DNA of 64,000 bases from Pseudomonas sp. Leaf48 (GTDB lineage: Bacteria > Pseudomonadota > Gammaproteobacteria > Pseudomonadales > Pseudomonadaceae): NCBI RefSeq assembly GCF_001421885.1, contig NZ_LMLH01000012.1, positions 145,543-209,542 on the forward strand, written 5' to 3'. Of the stretch, positions 1 through 8,219 are shown one piece after another. A program made the position numbers and the translations under genes. The stretch's first letter is position 1. Each line of letters opens with the position of its first letter. The notes under the pieces are model-generated. The model searched no databases and had not been told where the DNA came from. It worked only from the letters and a program-made list of their open reading frames with translations.

Positions 1-107
1 ATCCGCGTCGGCAATTGTCGGGCGTAGGCACTGAAGTCTGCGGCGATGATCGCCCAGTCTTCCTGCGTGCCATCCTTCATGTGGGTGAAACCGGCGGTGG
101 CATTCAT
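1..107 (-). CDS. HD-domain phosphohydrolase-like protein (partial, N-terminus only)
   Basis: Only the first 35 codons are inside the window; the gene runs off the left edge. The start ATG at 107 follows an AGAGAAC ribosome site. The peptide begins MNATAGFTHMKDGTQEDW and continues to QLPTR, which I recognise as the N-terminus of a widespread pseudomonad HD-domain protein related to metal-dependent phosphohydrolases. The HD motif itself lies outside the window, so this is recognition of the N-terminus only. It sits 27 bp downstream of the DUF962 gene on the same strand and is probably co-transcribed with it. Confidence 0.6.
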   Translation of the reverse strand, partial: MNATAGFTHMKDGTQEDWAIIAADFSAYARQLPTR

Positions 108-134
108 CGGCAGTTCTCTTGTGACGCAGGGTGA

Positions 135-446
135 CTAGAACGGAACACGCCCCAGAATCATGTCCCGGTACATGACGAAATCACCGAGCAGGCTGTAGAG
201 GGGATGTTGAAAGGTTGCCGGGCGGTTTTTCTCGAAGAAGAAGTGTCCGACCCAGGCAAAGCTGTAGCCTGCCACTGGCAAGATCCACAACAGCGTCCAT
301 GCACCACGGCCAATGGTCAGCGCCAGAATAAATATGACCAGGGTGGTGCCGATAAAGTGCAATCGTCGGCAGGTACTGTTGCTGTGTTCGCTGAGGTAGT
401 ACGGGTAGAACTCAGCGAAGCTGTTGAATCGTTTGATGTTTTCCAC
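135..446 (-). CDS. DUF962 / Mpo1-like small membrane protein
   Basis: A 103-residue protein starting at a GTG (VENIKRFNSFAEFYPYYL) behind an AGAGA site. An upstream in-frame ATG at 521 would add 25 residues that do not look like the family. The family signature is visible: the SEHSNSTCRRLHFIGT stretch with His-Asn polar residues, two hydrophobic segments (around residues 31-47 and 50-65), then HFFFEKNRPATF and a C-terminal GDFVMYRDM. DUF962 includes yeast Mpo1, an Fe(II)-dependent dioxygenase acting on 2-hydroxy fatty acids; that activity is known for the yeast member and is only a possibility here. It is divergent from the AraC-type gene at 607. Confidence 0.75.
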   Translation of the reverse strand: MENIKRFNSFAEFYPYYLSEHSNSTCRRLHFIGTTLVIFILALTIGRGAWTLLWILPVAGYSFAWVGHFFFEKNRPATFQHPLYSLLGDFVMYRDMILGRVPF

Positions 447-606
447 GACTGCGATCTCTGTGGTTATTGTTCTGACGGCAAGTTGTTCTGCGGGAAGCTT
501 ATTTGAGTCTAGAGTGATCATTGGTGCCAGCCAGTGACAATAGGCGCCACTTTAGTATCCTTCGCAAATCAGCCGCGTCAGACGGCACAACCAGACAGTA
601 ACCGCC

Positions 607-1668
607 ATGAGCGAACGAACGACTTCTGCAAGCTGGGCGATGGGGATTGTAAAAGCGCTGGAGATGGAGGGCCTGGACTGCCGGGTTCTGTTTAGACAGC
701 TAGGGCTCGACTACGCGGCACTGGACGATCCGGATGCGCGCTTCACGCAAGATTCCATGACGCGGCTGTGGCAACGTGCGGTCGAGTTGTCCGGCAACCC
801 GGCCATTGGCCTGAACATGGGCAAGGTAGTGCGCCCGGCCTCTTTCCATGTGGCCGGTTATGCATTGATGTCCAGCCAGACCCTGGCCGCAGGTTTCGAG
901 CGGCTGGTGCGCTATCAGCGGATCATTGCTGAAAGCGCCGATTTGAGTTTTCGCCTGGTGGATGAGGGTTACGCGCTGATTCTGACGGTCCACGGCGATC
1001 ACCTGCCGCCCACCCGACAAAGCGCCGAAGCGTCGCTGGCCTGTGCCTTGGCGCTGTGCGGCTGGTTGACGGGGCGTACGCTGCAACCGCGAAAAGTCAT
1101 GTTTCAGGGCAGCGAACCGGCCAATCCGGAACCGTACAAACTTGCCTTCCATGCGCCGCTGGTGTTCAACGCGCCTTACGATGCGTTGATTTTCGAACGT
1201 GCGGACATGGAAGCACCGCTACCGACTGCAAACGAGGCCATGGCGTTGCTGCATGACCGGTTTGCCGGTGAATACCTGGCACGCTTTTCCGAAAGCCGGG
1301 TGACCCACAAGGCGCGACAGGTGCTGTGTCGACTGTTGCCCCAGGGCGAGCCCAAGCGCGACACCGTGGCACAGACGTTGCACCTGTCCCAGCGCACCTT
1401 GCAGCGCCGCTTGCAGGAAGAGGGCACGAGTTTTCAGATCCTGCTCGACGACACCCGACGTGAACTGGCCGAGCAATACCTCGCACAGCCGAATATGACC
1501 CTGCTGGAGATTGCCTATTTGCTGGGGTTTGCCGATCCGAGCAATTTCTTTCGTGCATTCCGGCGCTGGTTCGACGCCACACCCGGTGAGTTCCGGATGC
1601 GGCTGATGCAGGCGCCAGCGGTTGTCAGTGACGCCAAAACGCCGGAATACACAGCACGAACACCGTAA
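607..1668 (+). CDS. AraC-family transcriptional regulator
   Basis: A 353-residue regulator. Residues about 15-200 form an arabinose-binding-type ligand domain (PF12625-like; the run ALSFHVAGYALMSS-like around residue 75 is typical of OruR/ArgR-like pseudomonad members). Residues about 230-335 form an AraC helix-turn-helix pair, with the first helix around AQTLHLSQRTLQRRLQEEG and the second around LLEIAYLLGFADPSNFFRAF ending in WFDATPGEFR. No ligand can be read from the sequence. The neighbours are a divergent DUF962 gene and convergent trkH, whose 3' end overlaps this gene by 44 bp, so neither is an obvious regulatory target. Confidence 0.85.
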   Translation: MSERTTSASWAMGIVKALEMEGLDCRVLFRQLGLDYAALDDPDARFTQDSMTRLWQRAVELSGNPAIGLNMGKVVRPASFHVAGYALMSSQTLAAGFERLVRYQRIIAESADLSFRLVDEGYALILTVHGDHLPPTRQSAEASLACALALCGWLTGRTLQPRKVMFQGSEPANPEPYKLAFHAPLVFNAPYDALIFERADMEAPLPTANEAMALLHDRFAGEYLARFSESRVTHKARQVLCRLLPQGEPKRDTVAQTLHLSQRTLQRRLQEEGTSFQILLDDTRRELAEQYLAQPNMTLLEIAYLLGFADPSNFFRAFRRWFDATPGEFRMRLMQAPAVVSDAKTPEYTARTP

Positions 1669-3079
1669 TGATCTCCAGTCGGCCGAGCAGCATGCCGAAC
1701 GAGAGAATCCACTTGGCGGCATCCGGCAGAGTGGCGAAATTGCCCGCCGGGCCTATCGTCTCGCCCAGCCCGGGGCCGACACCGGACACGGTACTGGCCG
1801 CGCCCGTGAGTGCGGTCATCCAGTCGACGCCAAGCAGCGAAAGCAACAATGCGATCACGCAGATGGTGATGGCGAAGAAAAATGAAAAGGTCAGGATCGA
1901 GCGCACGATCTCTTCATCGAGGCGGTGCCCGTTGTACTTCTGCTTGATCACCGCGCGGGGGTGAATCAGCTGGTTAAGGTTGGCCTTGAGCAGGATATAA
2001 GCGACCTGGAAACGGAAAATCTTGATACCACCGGCCGTCGAACCGGAACAACCACCGACAAAACCCAGATAAAAGAACAACATCAGCGAGAAGTTACCCC
2101 ACAGGCTGTAGTCCCCCAGGGCGAAGCCGGTGGTGGTGACCACCGAAGTCACGTTGAACGCCACGTGCCGCAGAGCCTCCAGCCAGTGCAGCTGGGTGGT
2201 CCACCAGTACCAGGTGCCGAGCACCAGCCAGGTGACCAGCAGCATGCCGAGCAAGCCTTGTACCTGCTGGTCCTTGATCAGAGCACGCCGGTTGCCACGC
2301 ATGGTCGCCACGTACAGGGTGAACGGCAGGCTGCCAAGAATCATGATGACGATCGCCACCCAGTGCACGGCGGGTTGAGTCCACTTGGCCATGGACTGGT
2401 CGGAGGTGGAAAAGCCGCCGGTGGAAATGGCTGACATCGCGTGGTTGATGGCATCGAAGGGGCTCATCCCGGCCCACCAGAGCGCCAGGCTGCCGAGAAT
2501 GGTGATGCCGACGTAGGCCACCACGATCAGGCGCGCCACCATGTGTGAGCGGGGCATGACCTTTTCCGAGCGGTCCGACGACTCGGTCTGAAACAGCCGC
2601 ATGCCGCCGATGCGCAGCAGTGGCAGGATCGCGACCGCCATGCCGATAAAGCCGATGCCGCCGATCCAGTGCAACAATGAGCGCCACATCAGAATACCCG
2701 GGGACATATTGTCCAGGCCCGTGAGCACGGTCGCCCCCGTGGCGGTGATGCCGGACATGCTTTCAAAGAAAGAGTCGGTGTAGCTGATGTGCTGGGTCAA
2801 CAGGAACGGCAGCGCGGCGAAGATACACACTACCAGCCAACTGCTGACGGTCAGCAGGTACATGTCCCGCGGACGCAGGTGCACATGGTCGGGACGCCCC
2901 GGTATGACCAGCGCCAGCCCGGCAACAAAGGTAATCATGCTCGCCCAGAGGAACGAAGGCAGGTCGCTGGTGCGGTCGAAAACGACCAGCGTGGCCATGG
3001 GCACGACCATGGCGATCGCCAGCGTGACCAAGAAGATGCCGATGATGAAACCAATGATCCGTAAGGTCGGCAACGCCAT
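1625..3079 (-). CDS. trkH: Trk system potassium uptake protein TrkH
   Basis: A 484-residue inner-membrane protein. TrkH forms the K+ translocating channel of the Trk system and works with the cytosolic NAD/ATP-gated TrkA. The four M1-P-M2 repeats of the SKT superfamily are seen through their selectivity-filter glycine loops: SGITATGATVLTG, SAISTGGFST, SVVTTTGFALGD and STVSGVGPGLGE. The MALPTLRIIGF start at 3079 was chosen because it gives the usual family length; a longer in-frame extension to 3301 runs back across the divergent nitroreductase start and is not credible. The 3' end overlaps the AraC-type gene on the other strand. trkA is not in the window. Confidence 0.92.
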   Translation of the reverse strand: MALPTLRIIGFIIGIFLVTLAIAMVVPMATLVVFDRTSDLPSFLWASMITFVAGLALVIPGRPDHVHLRPRDMYLLTVSSWLVVCIFAALPFLLTQHISYTDSFFESMSGITATGATVLTGLDNMSPGILMWRSLLHWIGGIGFIGMAVAILPLLRIGGMRLFQTESSDRSEKVMPRSHMVARLIVVAYVGITILGSLALWWAGMSPFDAINHAMSAISTGGFSTSDQSMAKWTQPAVHWVAIVIMILGSLPFTLYVATMRGNRRALIKDQQVQGLLGMLLVTWLVLGTWYWWTTQLHWLEALRHVAFNVTSVVTTTGFALGDYSLWGNFSLMLFFYLGFVGGCSGSTAGGIKIFRFQVAYILLKANLNQLIHPRAVIKQKYNGHRLDEEIVRSILTFSFFFAITICVIALLLSLLGVDWMTALTGAASTVSGVGPGLGETIGPAGNFATLPDAAKWILSFGMLLGRLEIITVFVLCIPAFWRH

Positions 3080-3200
3080 GAAGTCCGCTCGGGCTGAAAT
3101 AGGGAAGGGCGCCATTCTACCCGCGAGGCAGGCCATGTAAACCGCACTGCAACGGTAGTTACAGCTAGAATAGCTGCACAATTTTTTCTGGAGGTGGCCG

Positions 3201-3767
3201 ATGCAGGCTCTCGACGCTTTGCTCAACCGTGTTTCCGTTCCCCGACTGCTCGATCCGGCCCCCACCGCCGAGCAGCGCGAAGTGCTGTTTGCCGCTGCCA
3301 TGCGTGCACCGGATCACGGCCACTTGCAGCCTTGGCGCTTCCTTACGGTAGAAGGTGCAGCGCGCGAGCAAATGGGCGAGTTGCTCGCCGAAGCGGCGAA
3401 GTTGCAGGACGGCGAAGTCACTGAAGCGGCGATCGACAAGGCGCGAAACGGCCCTCTGCGGGCACCGCTGGTGGTGGTCGTGATCGCGCGGGTGCAGGAG
3501 CACGTCAAGTATCCGAAGTCCGAGCAACTGTTGGCAGCCGGCTGTGCGGCCCACGGGATTTTGCTGGCCGCCTATGCGCAGGGTATCGGAGCGGTGTGGC
3601 GTACGGGTGATCTGGCCTATTCGCCGCACGTGGCCAAGGGGTTGGGACTGGCCGAAGGGGAAGAGGTGATTGCGTTTCTGTACCTTGGCACGCCGCAGAA
3701 AGAACCGCGGGTGGCGGAGAAGGTTGATCTGGCCGAGTTTGTCAGCGCCTGGCCAGGTAGTCGCTAA
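3201..3767 (+). CDS. YdjA-type nitroreductase
   Basis: A 188-residue FMN-dependent NAD(P)H nitroreductase of the short YdjA group. The start ATG at 3201 follows a GGAGG site. Visible signatures are RAPDHGHLQPWRF (FMN-phosphate binding region, residues about 34-47), the central AAGCAAHGILLAAYAQGIGAVWRTG stretch and a C-terminal LYLGTP. The length matches E. coli YdjA (183 residues). The physiological substrate is unknown for the family. It stands alone, divergent from trkH, and a REP palindrome follows the stop. Confidence 0.85.
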   Translation: MQALDALLNRVSVPRLLDPAPTAEQREVLFAAAMRAPDHGHLQPWRFLTVEGAAREQMGELLAEAAKLQDGEVTEAAIDKARNGPLRAPLVVVVIARVQEHVKYPKSEQLLAAGCAAHGILLAAYAQGIGAVWRTGDLAYSPHVAKGLGLAEGEEVIAFLYLGTPQKEPRVAEKVDLAEFVSAWPGSR

Positions 3768-3777
3768 GCCCACAATT

Positions 3778-3876
3778 CCCTGTGGGAGCGGGCATGCTCG
3801 CGAATGCGGTGTGTCAGATAACGATGAATGCGGCTGACGCACCGCATTCGCGAGCAAGCCCGCTCCCACAAGGGAT
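3778..3876. repeat. REP palindrome pair (REPIN)
   Basis: Two inverted copies of the pseudomonad REP core (TGTGGGAGCGGGC, then TGCTCGCGAA) face each other across about 45 bp. The whole element lies between the nitroreductase stop and the sensor kinase stop, so it may act as a shared 3' hairpin. It is the same family as the elements at 5273, 11561, 13112, 15288 and 20551. Confidence 0.9.
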
Positions 3877-3881
3877 CAGGG

Positions 3882-5216
3882 TTAAACGATAGTGCCGGGT
3901 ACCAATGGCAACTCCAGGCTGGCGATGAAGCCGCCTTCCGAATGATTGGCCAGCACCAGGCTGCCGCCATGGCGCTCCGCCGCCCGCCGGGCGATGGCCA
4001 GGCCCAGGCCATGCCCTGCGGTTGTCTGGCCGGGGGCGCGATAGAACGGCTCCCCTAGTTGATTCAAATACTCTTTCCCGACGCCAGGCCCATGGTCGCG
4101 CACGCTGACCACAATTCGCTCGCCCTGCCGCGAAGCCTGCATCTCGATTGCCTGCCCCACCGGGTTGAAGCGCTGGGCGTTGCGCAGCAGGTTGTCGACC
4201 GCCCGCTCAATCATGGTCGGCCAGCCGGTGAGATTCAGCTGCGGCTCGGCCTTCAGTTCGACGCTTTGCTCCGGCGAACTCAGTTGTGAATCCTTTTGCA
4301 GGTTGCCCAGCAGCGCATTGAGGTCGACCGGTTCAGCACTGGCATTATCGGAATCGACCCGTGCCAGCACCAGGATTTCGCTGATCAGCGCCTCCAGCCG
4401 GTCGCATTCGCGGGTCAGGCGCGGCCAGAGTTGTTCCCGTTCCTGCGGACCGGCCCGTTCCGCCAGGGCCAGGGCAATGCGCAGACGGGCGAGGGGCGAG
4501 CGCAGTTCATGGGACACATCGCGCAGCAATTGCCGCTGGCTGCCGATCAGACTTTGCAGGCGTGCGCCCATGCGGTTGAAGTCGTTGGCCAGGACGCCGA
4601 ACTCGTCCCGGCGACTGGCCAGTTTGACCAGACTGTTCTGTTGATAGGTGGTTTGCCCGAGGTCGTGCACCGCACCGCGCAGGCGGCTGAGCGGGCGGGT
4701 GATGGAAAAGGTCACCAGCAGACTGAACAGGGTCAGTACCACCAAGGCGATCCCAAGTGCACTGAGCGGCCACAGCAGGCTTTCACGGTGCCATGCATCC
4801 AGTTCCGGATGGCGGATGCGATAGATCAGCAGGTAGGTGTCACCGGTTTTTTCGCTGGTGTACTCATCGGTCAGACGCCGCCATGGCAGGCGCCGGTCGT
4901 CGCTGTTCTGCCTGGCTTCAAATGCCGCAGCGCGCCGTGGGAAGGTGCCGCGCACCACCGGGTCACCGCTTTCGTTGAGCACCTGAACGTCGAAGTGATA
5001 ATCGCGCTTGCGCTGCTCAAGAATGGCCTGGGCGGCTTCCTCGCCCTGGGATTCATAGGTTTGCGTCCATTGTTCGGCCAGGGTGTTGAGGCCGGGGTGG
5101 CGACTGAGGATCCACGCGTCCTGGTTGAGCATGTGCCCGAGCAGTATGGAAAGCCCTGCGACCAGAGCGATGGCCAGCCAGAAGCTGGCCAGGATTCGCC
5201 AGAACAGTGAACGCAC
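3882..5216 (-). CDS. Cpx-like sensor histidine kinase
   Basis: A 444-residue membrane histidine kinase. Transmembrane segments are at about 7-29 and 149-171, with a periplasmic sensor loop between them, then a HAMP linker (about 170-225). The phosphoacceptor His236 lies in DVSHELRSPLARL. The N box is DNLLRNAQRFN, and the G boxes are DHGPGVG and AGHGLGLAIARR. The order on this strand (response regulator, CpxP/Spy-like gene, this kinase) is that of a Cpx envelope-stress module, so sensing of misfolded periplasmic or envelope protein is the likely role. It is CpxA-like by context and architecture; orthology to E. coli CpxA is not proven. A REP pair lies in the gap to the CpxP-like gene. Confidence 0.85.
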   Translation of the reverse strand: MRSLFWRILASFWLAIALVAGLSILLGHMLNQDAWILSRHPGLNTLAEQWTQTYESQGEEAAQAILEQRKRDYHFDVQVLNESGDPVVRGTFPRRAAAFEARQNSDDRRLPWRRLTDEYTSEKTGDTYLLIYRIRHPELDAWHRESLLWPLSALGIALVVLTLFSLLVTFSITRPLSRLRGAVHDLGQTTYQQNSLVKLASRRDEFGVLANDFNRMGARLQSLIGSQRQLLRDVSHELRSPLARLRIALALAERAGPQEREQLWPRLTRECDRLEALISEILVLARVDSDNASAEPVDLNALLGNLQKDSQLSSPEQSVELKAEPQLNLTGWPTMIERAVDNLLRNAQRFNPVGQAIEMQASRQGERIVVSVRDHGPGVGKEYLNQLGEPFYRAPGQTTAGHGLGLAIARRAAERHGGSLVLANHSEGGFIASLELPLVPGTIV

Positions 5217-5272
5217 AGAAAATCCTCGAATAAAGACAGACGGCTAACCACTATCAATCTGACCCAAATCCA

Positions 5273-5362
5273 TGTGGGAGCGGGCTTGCTCGCGAAAGCG
5301 GAGTGTCAGGCGACATCATTACTGCCAGATACTCCGCTTTCGCGAGCAAGCCCGCTCCCACA
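5273..5362. repeat. REP palindrome pair (REPIN)
   Basis: Inverted copies of TGTGGGAGCGGGCTTGCTCG separated by about 45 bp, of the same family as the element at 3778. It lies in the 205-bp gap between the CpxP-like gene and the sensor kinase, inside what looks like one transcription unit. As RNA it could form a stable hairpin that lowers kinase mRNA relative to the genes before it. Confidence 0.9.
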
Positions 5363-5421
5363 TTTTGATTGAGTGGCATCAGACCCAACGGTTATCGACC
5401 ATTGGGTCCGGGATCAACGCA

Positions 5422-5859
5422 TTATTGCGCTTTTTGCGGCTGTTGCGCTTTCCACGCTTTGAATTCGGCCCATTCTGCGCGACGTTCAGCCCGTTTTTTC
5501 TGGATTTCGTCGAATTTCTTCTGTTGATCCGGTTTCAACAGGGCACGGACGTCGGCTTCGGCTTTCTGGTGCTTGGCCGCCATCTCGTCTTTCAGGGCTT
5601 TCTGGTCGGCCGGCGAGAGTTTTTCCAGGTACTTGTCGACCAGTTGCTTACGCTCATGCATCTGCTCGCCCATGATCTTGCGGATCTGCTCGCGCTGTTC
5701 GCGGCTCAGGTCCAGTTGGCTGTACGGGCCTTTACCGTGCATGCCGTGCATCTGACCGCCGTGGTGCGCACCATCCATCGGGCCCGCGCCTTCAGGCATG
5801 GCCATGGCAACGGTCGGCAGGGCAGCAGCGAACATCAGAGCGATAAGAGTCTTGCGCAT
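5422..5859 (-). CDS. Spy/CpxP-family periplasmic chaperone-like protein
   Basis: A 145-residue protein with a signal peptide (MRKTLIALMFAAALPTVAMA, cleavage after about residue 20) and a His/Met/Gly-rich N-terminal stretch (PMDGAHHGGQMHGMHG) that could bind metal. A charged helical domain follows with two LTxxQ-like motifs (LDLSREQREQ and LLKPDQQKKF), the hallmark of CpxP/Spy/ZraP. Known members shield the Cpx sensor or chaperone periplasmic proteins. It lies between a response regulator and its sensor kinase. A GTAAA direct repeat about 83-98 bp upstream of its start suggests control by that regulator. Confidence 0.85.
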   Translation of the reverse strand: MRKTLIALMFAAALPTVAMAMPEGAGPMDGAHHGGQMHGMHGKGPYSQLDLSREQREQIRKIMGEQMHERKQLVDKYLEKLSPADQKALKDEMAAKHQKAEADVRALLKPDQQKKFDEIQKKRAERRAEWAEFKAWKAQQPQKAQ

Positions 5860-5941
5860 GGTGTATCTCCTTGTCTCATTCCCGGTACGTTCCGGATGAG
5901 TTCAGATTACGCAGATCAAGGTCAGCCGCGGTCAGCGAAGC

Positions 5942-5957
5942 GTAAAGCTTAGGTAAA
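5942..5957. promoter_or_regulatory. CpxR-like direct repeat GTAAA-N6-GTAAA
   Basis: GTAAA at 5942-5946 and again at 5953-5957, an 11-bp period that places both on one DNA face. The CpxR consensus is a GTAAA direct repeat with a short spacer. The site lies in the 166-bp gap between the response regulator gene and the CpxP-like gene, upstream of the latter. Binding is inferred. Confidence 0.5.
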
Positions 5958-6025
5958 GACGGCTTTCCATCGAGCTGACAAAACTGACGAATCCTGTAGG
6001 GACCGCGTAGTGTCAGACTCAGGTT

Positions 6026-6703
6026 TTAGAGGCTGTAGTAGTAACCACGGCTACGCAAGGCGACGATACGCGCACGCCCGTCAGGGTGCGGGCCGATCTT
6101 TTTGCGCAGGTTGCTGACGTGCATGTCCAGGCTGCGGTCGTACAGGGTCAGCTTGCGGCCGAGGGCGATTTGCGCCAGTTCCTGTTTGTCCAGGGGCTCG
6201 CCGGGCTGCTTGAGCAAAGCTTCCAGAATACGGCTTTCGGAGACGGTGAGGGTGAATTCCTGGTTGTCGATACTGACTACGCCGCGCACCGGGCTGAAGC
6301 ACAAGTCGCCCAGTTCGATCTGGCTGGACACCGCCGCGGGGTGACTGCGGCGCAGCACCGCACGCAAGCGAGCGGTCAGTTCCCGCGGGTCGCAGGGTTT
6401 TGCCAGGTAATCGTCGGCACCAAGTTCCAGGCCGAGGATACGGTCCAGGGGTTCGCCCCGGGCGGAAAGCATCAACACCGGCAAGTCCGGGTGATCGCTG
6501 CGCAGTTGCTTGAGCAGTTCCAGGCCGCTGCCATCGGGCAGCATCACATCCAGCACCACCGCCGCCGGGGAGGTTTCGGCCAGCGCCCGACGGGCGCTCT
6601 GGCCGTCATGGCAGGCGCGTACCTGAAAACCTTCCTGGCTCAGCCAGGTGACCAGAAGCTCGCACAGCTCCTGGTCATCATCAATAAGTAACAGCTCGCT
6701 CAT
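6026..6703 (-). CDS. OmpR/PhoB-family response regulator (CpxR-like)
   Basis: A 225-residue response regulator. The receiver domain (residues 1-115) has the acidic pocket IDDD (8-10), phosphoacceptor Asp52 in VVLDVMLPDG and conserved Lys102 in LAKPCDP. The C-terminal winged helix (about 130-225) has the OmpR signature LTVSESRILEALLKQPGEPLDKQEL and the end LDMHVSNLRKKIGPHPDG...SRGYYY. It is the partner of the kinase at 3882, with the CpxP-like gene between them. It starts 7 bp after the stop of the coiled-coil membrane protein gene at 6711, so the four genes are probably one unit. Confidence 0.88.
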   Translation of the reverse strand: MSELLLIDDDQELCELLVTWLSQEGFQVRACHDGQSARRALAETSPAAVVLDVMLPDGSGLELLKQLRSDHPDLPVLMLSARGEPLDRILGLELGADDYLAKPCDPRELTARLRAVLRRSHPAAVSSQIELGDLCFSPVRGVVSIDNQEFTLTVSESRILEALLKQPGEPLDKQELAQIALGRKLTLYDRSLDMHVSNLRKKIGPHPDGRARIVALRSRGYYYSL

Positions 6704-6710
6704 GACTCAC

Positions 6711-7124
6711 TCAATTTAGCCATTGTCGACGTCTTCGATTGGCCCCACTGGCGAAAATACCGCACAGCAGAGCTGTCAGTGCTACTGCGGCGCCGATGAC
6801 GAACCATTGTTGCTGGTCGGTCAACAAGCGTGGCAACGGGTTGCTGGCCTGGATTTCCTTGAGTTGCAGTTTCAGGCGCTGATTGTCCTGGCGCAACCGG
6901 GCCAGCAGGGCGCTTTCACGTTCACCATCGGCAGTTTGCAATTGTTTGCTCAGATCTTCTCGTTGCCGTTCGCTTTCTTTCAAGCGCTGTTGCAACTCGT
7001 TGATCTGGCTGCCAGCGCTCAGAGACAGCGGCGTTGAATTGCCGCCTTCGTCGCTTTCTTCACCGTGGGCGGGCGCCACGACCGACAACGTGACCAACAT
7101 CAGACACAACGGACCTTTGCGCAT
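6711..7124 (-). CDS. Coiled-coil membrane protein with signal peptide (YgiM-like, no SH3 domain)
   Basis: 137 residues from the ATG at 7124, which follows AGGAG. A longer in-frame reading to 7220 would put junk in front of a clear signal peptide (MRKGPLCLMLVTLSVVAPAHG). The mature part is a coiled coil (about residues 38-85, INELQQRLKESERQREDLSKQ onward), then one transmembrane helix (WFVIGAAVALTALLCGIFASG) and a basic tail RRRRQWLN. This is the layout of the YgiM (TIGR04211) family minus its SH3 domain. No function is known to me. Its position as first gene of the Cpx-like unit suggests an envelope role. Confidence 0.6.
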   Translation of the reverse strand: MRKGPLCLMLVTLSVVAPAHGEESDEGGNSTPLSLSAGSQINELQQRLKESERQREDLSKQLQTADGERESALLARLRQDNQRLKLQLKEIQASNPLPRLLTDQQQWFVIGAAVALTALLCGIFASGANRRRRQWLN

Positions 7125-7198
7125 CGCGACTCCTGGTTCCAATACAAGTATTGGGCAGTTTGTCGGCCGGCAAACGGGAATGATGAGCGATTGAGAGC

Positions 7199-7223
7199 GC
7201 GATGAACCCATAAGGTTCATCGC
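7199..7223 (-). terminator. Hairpin after yciI
   Basis: A perfect 10-bp stem (GCGATGAACC / GGTTCATCGC) with a 5-nt loop, directly after the yciI stop on the minus strand. No T-run follows, so this may be an mRNA 3'-end stabiliser rather than a Rho-independent terminator. Confidence 0.45.
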
Positions 7224-7234
7224 GAGGGGAAAAA

Positions 7235-7534
7235 TTACGGCAGGACTTGCTTGAACGGCTTGACCAGAACATTGGCGTAGACGCCTGCAGCGATATACGG
7301 GTCGGCGTCGGCCCAGTCCTTTGCGGCGCTCAGGGAATCGAACTCGGCAACGATCAGGCTGCCGGTGAAACCCGCTGCGCCTGGATCATTGCTGTCGACC
7401 GCCGGGTGCGGGCCGGCCAGTACAATGCGGCCTTCGCCCTTGAGAACCTGCAGACGCTCAAGGTGCGCAGGTCGTGCGGCCAGGCGGGCTTCCAGGGAGT
7501 TGGCGACGTCTGTGGCAATAATTGCGTAAAGCAT
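7235..7534 (-). CDS. yciI: YciI-like protein
   Basis: A 99-residue ferredoxin-like-fold protein. It has the YciI signature: an N-terminal MLYAIIATD, a central [25 protein letters not shown], and a C-terminal [20 protein letters not shown], with the conserved His/Asp pair (His in RPAHL, Asp in ADPY) proposed as an active site in the family. The biochemical role is unsettled. It starts one base after the yciB stop, so yciB-yciI form an operon, as these genes are also adjacent in other gamma-proteobacteria. Confidence 0.88.
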   Translation of the reverse strand: MLYAIIATDVANSLEARLAARPAHLERLQVLKGEGRIVLAGPHPAVDSNDPGAAGFTGSLIVAEFDSLSAAKDWADADPYIAAGVYANVLVKPFKQVLP

Positions 7535-7535
7535 G

Positions 7536-8132
7536 TCAGTCCTCGGTTTTTGGCGTGGTGGTTTCGCTATCGTGCAGATGACGGGACAGGTAGATGCCCT
7601 GGCCGATCAGGAACAGCAGGGTCATGCCCAGGCTGCCGAAGACCTTGAAGTCGACCCAGTAGCTCTGGAAGGTGAACGCGACGAACAGATTGGCGGCACC
7701 GCAAAACAGGAAAAACACGATCCAGGCGATGTTCAGGCGCGTCCACACCGGCTCCGGCAGGGTCAGGGCGTGGCCCATGATGCGCTTGATCAGCAGTTGA
7801 TCACCGATGAAGTGACTGCCGATGAAGCCCAGGGCAAACAGCCAGTTGACCACCGGGGCTTTCCATTTCAGGAAAGTCTCGCTGTGGAACGCCAGGGTCA
7901 GGCTACCGAAGACCAGGCAGGCGATGAGGGTCAGCCACTGGCTCTTCTCCAGCTTGCGCTGCTTGAAGAACAGGGCGCCGTAGACCACCAGTGAGCTGAT
8001 GATGAGCATCGCCGTGGCACTGTAGATACCGCCTACAGTGACCTCGTGACCGGCAATGTCGACGACGCGTGGATCGGTTTTGAAAACGATGAAAAACAGC
8101 AGGAGCGGGATGAAATCGATGAATTGTTTCAC
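7536..8132 (-). CDS. yciB: YciB / intracellular septation protein A family membrane protein
   Basis: 198 residues from a GTG at 8132 ([18 protein letters not shown]); the ORF could extend to 8171 but the extra residues do not belong to the family. Five hydrophobic segments are visible, with family motifs [39 protein letters not shown] and the C-terminal [17 protein letters not shown]. YciB is an inner-membrane protein linked to envelope synthesis and septation in E. coli and Shigella. It is divergent from trpH. Confidence 0.9.
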   Translation of the reverse strand: MKQFIDFIPLLLFFIVFKTDPRVVDIAGHEVTVGGIYSATAMLIISSLVVYGALFFKQRKLEKSQWLTLIACLVFGSLTLAFHSETFLKWKAPVVNWLFALGFIGSHFIGDQLLIKRIMGHALTLPEPVWTRLNIAWIVFFLFCGAANLFVAFTFQSYWVDFKVFGSLGMTLLFLIGQGIYLSRHLHDSETTTPKTED

Positions 8133-8219
8133 AGTGGCAGCCAGAAGCAGGATGTGTCGGCATAATAACAAACATATGGGCGCGCGATAGCGCCAGCTGA
8201 TTTGAGGTTACAAAGCCCC

